A DNA stretch of 64,000 nucleotides from Pseudomonas sp. ANT_H12B. Its GTDB lineage: Bacteria > Pseudomonadota > Gammaproteobacteria > Pseudomonadales > Pseudomonadaceae. The stretch covers positions 186,001 through 250,000 of the forward strand of contig NZ_VOBI01000010.1 in the NCBI RefSeq assembly GCF_008369325.1, read 5' to 3'. A model generated the notes under the pieces. The model was not told the DNA's origin. It saw only the letters and a list, made by a program, of their open reading frames with translations, and searched no databases. Below are positions 60,420 through 64,000 of this stretch, piece by piece (position 1 is the stretch's first letter; the number at the start of each line of letters is the position of its first letter). A program made the translations under genes and the position numbers.

Positions 60420-60537
60420 GTTCATTTTTTAGCGGCGTCTGGTGTCGCCATACTGCGTTGCCGCTCCTCGCCATAGCCAGCTATGACTCGTCGCGGCGCC
60501 TTGTCTGGCAACACCAGCCACTCGCTAAAAAACGAAC
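60420..60537. repeat. 118-bp dyad element with TTTTTTAGCG ends
   Basis: An imperfect inverted repeat centred near 60478. The outer arms are GTTCATTTTTTAGCG (60420-60434) and CGCTAAAAAACGAAC (60523-60537), the intermediate arms CTGGTGT / ACACCAG, and the centre CATAGC-CA-GCTATG (60471-60484). It fills the gap between nusB and thiL. Size and terminal symmetry resemble a MITE or palindromic repeat unit. Confidence 0.7.
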
Positions 60538-60581
60538 GTATCGGCGAGACAGGACACTGAGACAAAGTATTCAAGCGCCGA

Positions 60582-61082
60582 TTAGCGCTTGAACGCCTTC
60601 ACTTCAGCTTCACGCAGACGCGGGGCCAGCTTGTCGAGTACACCGTTGACGAACTTGTGGCCGTCGGTGGAACCGAAGACTTTCGCCAGCTCGATACCTT
60701 CGTTGATCACAACGCGGTACGGCACGTCGACGCGCTTGAGCAGTTCCCAGGTCGACAGGCGCAGAACGGCCAGTTCAACCGGGTCGAGCTCTTCGATGGT
60801 GATGTCCAGGCACGGCGTCAGTACAGCGTCGATCTCAGGCTTGTGGGCCGGAACGCCGTGCAGGATGTCGTGAAAGTAAGCGGCATCGACATCGCTGAAA
60901 TCGTTATCGACCCGAAATTGCGCTTCGATCTCGTTCAGCGACTGCTTGGCCATGTGCCATTGGTACAGCGCCTGAGTCGCGAGCTGACGGGCTTCGCGAC
61001 GCTTGACGCTTTTCGATGGCTTGCCGGCATCCGCAGGCTTTGGATCGCGCGGGTTGAAACGATCGCTTTCGTCGCTAATCAC
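60582..61082 (-). CDS. nusB: Transcription antitermination factor NusB
   Basis: A 166-aa RNA-binding factor for rRNA antitermination. It has KRREARQLATQALYQWHMAK, then LRLSTWELLKRVDVPYRVVI and the ending NEGIELAKVFGSTDGHKFVN plus GVLDKLAPRLR. It has an N-terminal extension typical of Pseudomonas. Its start overlaps the ribH stop (ATGA). Confidence 0.97.
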   Translation of the reverse strand: MISDESDRFNPRDPKPADAGKPSKSVKRREARQLATQALYQWHMAKQSLNEIEAQFRVDNDFSDVDAAYFHDILHGVPAHKPEIDAVLTPCLDITIEELDPVELAVLRLSTWELLKRVDVPYRVVINEGIELAKVFGSTDGHKFVNGVLDKLAPRLREAEVKAFKR

Positions 61083-61555
61083 TTGGCCTCCAACTGCGCC
61101 AGCAGGCTGACCATTTCCAGAGCGGACAGGGCAGCTTCAGCACCTTTGTTGCCGGCCTTGGTGCCGGAACGTTCGATGGCTTGCTCGATGGAATCAACGG
61201 TCAGCACGCCAAATGCGACGGGAACGCCGAACTCCATGGACACCTGGGCCAGGCCCTTGGTGCATTCGCCAGCCACGTATTCGAAGTGCGGAGTACCGCC
61301 ACGAATGACCGCGCCCAGGGCGATGATTGCCGCGTATTCGCCCTTCTGAGCGACTTTTTGCGCAACCAGCGGGATTTCGAAGGCGCCAGGTGCGCGGATG
61401 ATGGTGATGTCGCTTTCGCTCACGCCGTGGCGAACCAGGGCATCAACTGCACCGCTGACCAGGCTTTCAACGACGAAGCTGTTGAAACGGCCTACTACCA
61501 AAGCGTAGCGGCCTTTAGGGGCGATGAAGGTACCTTCGATGGTCTTCAGGGTCAT
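61079..61555 (-). CDS. ribH: 6,7-dimethyl-8-ribityllumazine synthase
   Basis: A 158-aa enzyme of riboflavin synthesis that joins 3,4-dihydroxybutanone phosphate with the pyrimidine intermediate. Visible blocks are VVGRFNSFVVESLVSGAVDA, APGAFEIPLVAQK, ALGAVIRGGTPHFEYVAGEC and GVLTVDSIEQAIERSGTKAG NKG. Length matches the family. It overlaps nusB and lies 91 bp after ribBA. Confidence 0.97.
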   Translation of the reverse strand: MTLKTIEGTFIAPKGRYALVVGRFNSFVVESLVSGAVDALVRHGVSESDITIIRAPGAFEIPLVAQKVAQKGEYAAIIALGAVIRGGTPHFEYVAGECTKGLAQVSMEFGVPVAFGVLTVDSIEQAIERSGTKAGNKGAEAALSALEMVSLLAQLEAK

Positions 61556-61577
61556 TCGTTAGATCTCTTAAAGAGCC

Positions 61578-61600
61578 GGGACGCGTTTTCTACGCGTCCC
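61578..61600 (-). other. Hairpin in the ribBA-ribH gap
   Basis: Perfect 9-bp stem GGGACGCGT / ACGCGTCCC with a 5-nt loop, just upstream of the ribH ribosome-binding region. It could act as a weak attenuator or RNA processing site. There is no U-tract and no FMN-riboswitch pattern. Confidence 0.45.
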
Positions 61601-61646
61601 TCAGTGATGTGTTAACCGCGAATCAAGGACTGGAAACAACCGGTCA

Positions 61647-62738
61647 TTATTCGGAGGGCACGTATTCTACAACTTCCAGATCGAAACCGGATATCGCATT
61701 AAATTTCATCGGCGCACTCATCAGGCGCATTTTGCGCACGCCCAGGTCCCGAAGGATCTGCGAACCGGCACCGACGATGCTGTAGGTGGTCGGTTTTTTC
61801 GCCGGGACATGCTCAGCGGTTTCGCGGATATGCGCCAGCAACACGTCGCCATCGAGCGGGTGACCGAGCAACAGCACGACGCCACTGCCAGCCTCGGCAA
61901 CCGCAGCCATCGCGGCGCGCAGGCTCCAGCGGCCGGGCTGTTTGACCATCAACAGGTCGCGCAGCGGGTCCATGTTATGCACGCGAACCAGGGTCGGTTC
62001 TTCGGCGCACACGGTGCCCAAAGTCAGGGCCATGTGCACGTCGCCTTCCACGGAATCACGATAGGTCACCAGGTTGAATTGGCCCAGTTCGCTGTCCAGC
62101 GGCTGCTCGGCAATCCGCTGAACGGTACGCTCGTGGATCATCCGGTAGTGAATCAGGTCGGCGATGGTGCCGATCTTGATGTTGTGTTCGGCCGCGAAGG
62201 TTTCCAGTTCGGCACGACGGGACATGGTGCCGTCGTCGTTCATCACTTCGCAGATCACGCCGCTCGGCTCGAAACCGGCCATGCGCGCCAGGTCGCATGC
62301 CGCTTCGGTGTGGCCGGCACGGGCCAGGGTGCCGCCGGCCTGGGCCATCAGCGGGAAGATGTGGCCGGGGCTGACGATGTCTTCAGCCTTGGCTTCTTTC
62401 GCGGCGGCGGCCTGCACGGTGCGCGCGCGGTCAGCGGCGGAGATGCCGGTGGTCACACCGGTGGCGGCTTCGATGGACACGGTGAACTTGGTGCCGAAGC
62501 CGGAACCGTTGCGCGGCGCCATCAAGGGCAGCTTCAGCAGTTCGCAGCGCTCGCGGCTCATCGGCATGCAGATCAGGCCACGGGCGTGCTTGGCCATGAA
62601 GTTGATGTGTTCAGGCTGGCAGCACTCGGCGGCCATGATCAGGTCGCCTTCGTTCTCGCGGTCTTCGTCATCCATGAGGATGACCATCTTGCCTTGGCGG
62701 ATGTCTTCAACCAGTTCTTCGATGCTATTGAGCGCCAC
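61647..62738 (-). CDS. ribBA: 3,4-dihydroxy-2-butanone-4-phosphate synthase with degenerate GTP cyclohydrolase II domain
   Basis: A 363-aa two-domain protein. Residues about 1-205 are the DHBP synthase, with the acidic metal loop MDDEDRENEGDLIMAAE, RGLICMPMSRERCE and HTEAACDLARMAGFEPSGVI. Residues about 206-363 align with GTP cyclohydrolase II but lack the zinc Cys triad (VRVHNMDPLRDLLMV where RVHSECLTGD..RCDCG is expected) and the EGRGIG motif. Only the first activity is expected; RibA at 57301 covers the other. The GTG start at 62738 has AAGGGGGG upstream. Confidence 0.94.
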   Translation of the reverse strand: MALNSIEELVEDIRQGKMVILMDDEDRENEGDLIMAAECCQPEHINFMAKHARGLICMPMSRERCELLKLPLMAPRNGSGFGTKFTVSIEAATGVTTGISAADRARTVQAAAAKEAKAEDIVSPGHIFPLMAQAGGTLARAGHTEAACDLARMAGFEPSGVICEVMNDDGTMSRRAELETFAAEHNIKIGTIADLIHYRMIHERTVQRIAEQPLDSELGQFNLVTYRDSVEGDVHMALTLGTVCAEEPTLVRVHNMDPLRDLLMVKQPGRWSLRAAMAAVAEAGSGVVLLLGHPLDGDVLLAHIRETAEHVPAKKPTTYSIVGAGSQILRDLGVRKMRLMSAPMKFNAISGFDLEVVEYVPSE

Positions 62739-62769
62739 AAGGCACCCCCCTTCTTTCGAAATTTGAGCT

Positions 62770-63435
62770 TCAGGATTTGAGGTAGCCGTTTTGGGCCAGA
62801 AAGCTTTCAGTGATGTTTCCGGACTTTGCAGGCTCTGCGGCCTTGTCACCCAACAGCAGGCGTTCCAGATAACGGGCAAGCAAGTCAACTTCAAGATTCA
62901 CCCGGCGACCTGGCTGGTAAGACGCCATGATGGTTTCGCTCAGGGTGTGCGGAATGATCGTCAGCAGGAACTCGGCGCCATCGACCGCGTTCACGGTCAG
63001 GCTGGTGCCGTCGACGGTGATCGAGCCTTTATGGGCGATGTACTTGGCCAGCTCTTTGGGAGCGCGGATGCGGAACTCCACGGCGCGAGCATTCTCGGTA
63101 CGGGCAACCACTTCGCCCACGCCATCGACGTGACCGCTGACCAGATGCCCGCCGAGGCGAGTGGTCGGGGTCAGGGCTTTTTCCAGGTTCACCGGGCTGC
63201 CGCTTTTGAGGTCGTTCATCGCGGTGCAGTCGAGGGTTTCGCGACTGACGTCCGCCGCAAAGCCATTGCCTGGCAATTCAACCGCCGTCAGGCACACGCC
63301 GTTGACCGCAATGCTGTCGCCCAGTTTGACGTCGCTCAGGTCGAGCTTGCCGGTTTCTACGTGTACCCGCACATCTCCGCCTTTTGGGGTCAATGCACGA
63401 ATACTGCCGATGGATTCGATGATGCCGGTAAACAT
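62770..63435 (-). CDS. ribE: Riboflavin synthase alpha chain
   Basis: A 221-aa enzyme that dismutates lumazine to riboflavin. It starts MFTGIIESIG and has two similar lumazine-binding repeats: GDSIAVNGVCLTAVEL with VSRETLDCT, and GSITVDGTSLTVNAVDGAEF. GHLVSGHVDGVGEV lies between. AGGAGGACTCC precedes ATG 63435; a long in-frame extension is rejected. It lies between ribD and ribBA. Confidence 0.97.
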   Translation of the reverse strand: MFTGIIESIGSIRALTPKGGDVRVHVETGKLDLSDVKLGDSIAVNGVCLTAVELPGNGFAADVSRETLDCTAMNDLKSGSPVNLEKALTPTTRLGGHLVSGHVDGVGEVVARTENARAVEFRIRAPKELAKYIAHKGSITVDGTSLTVNAVDGAEFLLTIIPHTLSETIMASYQPGRRVNLEVDLLARYLERLLLGDKAAEPAKSGNITESFLAQNGYLKS

Positions 63436-63481
63436 GGAGTCCTCCTCGAGAACAAAGCCGTCGCGTGGCGCAGGCCGGGAA

Positions 63482-64000
63482 TTATACGCTCGCCGCTGGC
63501 ACAGGAATGGCAATGACTCGCCAGTCATCGCCAACCGCGCGGATTTCGGTGATTTTGAGTTCAGGCGCATCCTTCATTTGCGCGAGCGGCCAGTCCAGCA
63601 GTGGCCGCGCCGAAGAACCCAGGAACTTGCCGGCAATGAAGATCTGGAATTCATCCACCAGACCTTGCTGGGCGAAAGCTCCAGCCAGACGCGGGCCCGC
63701 CTCGACCAATACTTCGTTGACCCCACGATGGGCGAGTTCAACCAGCAGTTTGCGCAGGTCCACCAGACCATCGTCACCCGCCACGATCAGGCATTCCGGG
63801 CCATTGGCGTATTGCTCTTCGATCGCCATGCAAGTGGCGACCAGCGCCGGGCCGGCCTTGAAGAATGGCGCATCCAGCGGCACTCGCAGGCGACCGTCGA
63901 TCAGCACGCGAAGCGGCAGGCGACTCATGACCAGGGCCGTTTGTTCGGCGTCCAGGCCCAATTCATCGGCGCGCACGGTCAAACGGGCGTTGTCCGCCAG
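63482..64000 (-). CDS. ribD: Riboflavin biosynthesis protein RibD, C-terminal part
   Basis: The reductase end of the bifunctional deaminase-reductase. The frame is open to the right edge, so the N-terminal deaminase is outside. Visible blocks are LRVLIDGRLRVPLDAPFF, LLVELAHRGVNEVLVEAGPR and LVDEFQIFIAGKFLGSSARP, all typical of the 5-amino-6-ribosylaminouracil reductase domain. Order ribD-ribE-ribBA-ribH-nusB is the usual Gammaproteobacterial cluster. Confidence 0.93.
   Translation of the reverse strand: MADNARLTVRADELGLDAEQTALVMSRLPLRVLIDGRLRVPLDAPFFKAGPALVATCMAIEEQYANGPECLIVAGDDGLVDLRKLLVELAHRGVNEVLVEAGPRLAGAFAQQGLVDEFQIFIAGKFLGSSARPLLDWPLAQMKDAPELKITEIRAVGDDWRVIAIPVPAASV

Noticed and set aside
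62739..63480. FMN riboswitch near ribE or ribBA
   Set aside because: Gaps upstream of ribE and ribBA are only tens of bases long and show no RFN-like conserved stems.

Overview
The window is chromosomal DNA of a Pseudomonas, most likely of the fluorescens group. The evidence is the high-GC codon use, two families of Pseudomonas-type inverted repeats between genes, and a gene order that follows from memory the P. aeruginosa block from about PA3984 (lnt) to PA4056 (ribD). No database search was run, so names rest on motifs, lengths and synteny.

Left part (1-20.8 kb): the end of lnt, a YdcF/ElyC-type protein, leuS, lptE, holA, arfA, a lytic transglycosylase and an LD-carboxypeptidase. A long minus-strand block follows for lipoylation (lipA, lipB, ybeD) and for the cell-elongation machinery (dacA, rlpA, mltB, rodA, mrdA), ending with rlmH, rsfS, nadD and proA. 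Gene boundaries in the block mostly touch or overlap, which suggests operons.

Middle part (21-41.2 kb): a 3-methyladenine glycosylase, a DedA-PAP2 fusion, a Lon-N-domain protein, lrgB/cidA, a MaoC hydratase, a MORN-repeat/C13-protease lipoprotein, an NAD(P)-binding protein, a YceK-type lipoprotein, ubiX and mpl. Then comes a complete ethanolamine module: the sigma-54 activator eatR diverges from an aldehyde dehydrogenase, an ethanolamine permease and eutBC. A GG-N10-GC promoter and an upstream palindrome lie in the divergent gap. A GNAT acetyltransferase, a DedA protein, an MtfA-like peptidase and ppa close the core segment.

Accessory part (41.3-50.85 kb): between ppa and xseB lie a LexA/CI-like S24 regulator, a compact integrated element of about 7.2 kb, a relB with a frameshifted relE, and a Fic gene fragment. 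The element is bounded by near-identical 33-bp hairpin direct repeats. It carries a tyrosine integrase, a 142-aa protein of unknown function and a 1547-aa SF1 helicase with a C-terminal Vsr/DUF559-like nuclease. I judge this helicase-nuclease the best candidate in the window for a little-described defence system.

Right part (50.87-64 kb): xseB, ispA and dxs (isoprenoid precursors), then btuB facing a BtuF-like protein (cobalamin uptake). A minus-strand block follows: ribA, a periplasmic binding protein, pgpA, thiL, nusB, ribH, ribBA, ribE and the C-terminal part of ribD. Riboflavin synthesis therefore dominates the right end. The GTP cyclohydrolase II half of RibBA looks inactive and the separate RibA supplies that activity. 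Intergenic REP/REPIN elements (GTGGGAGCGAGCCTGC type) and a second repeat family (CGTTCCCACGC type) often lie after convergent or terminal genes.
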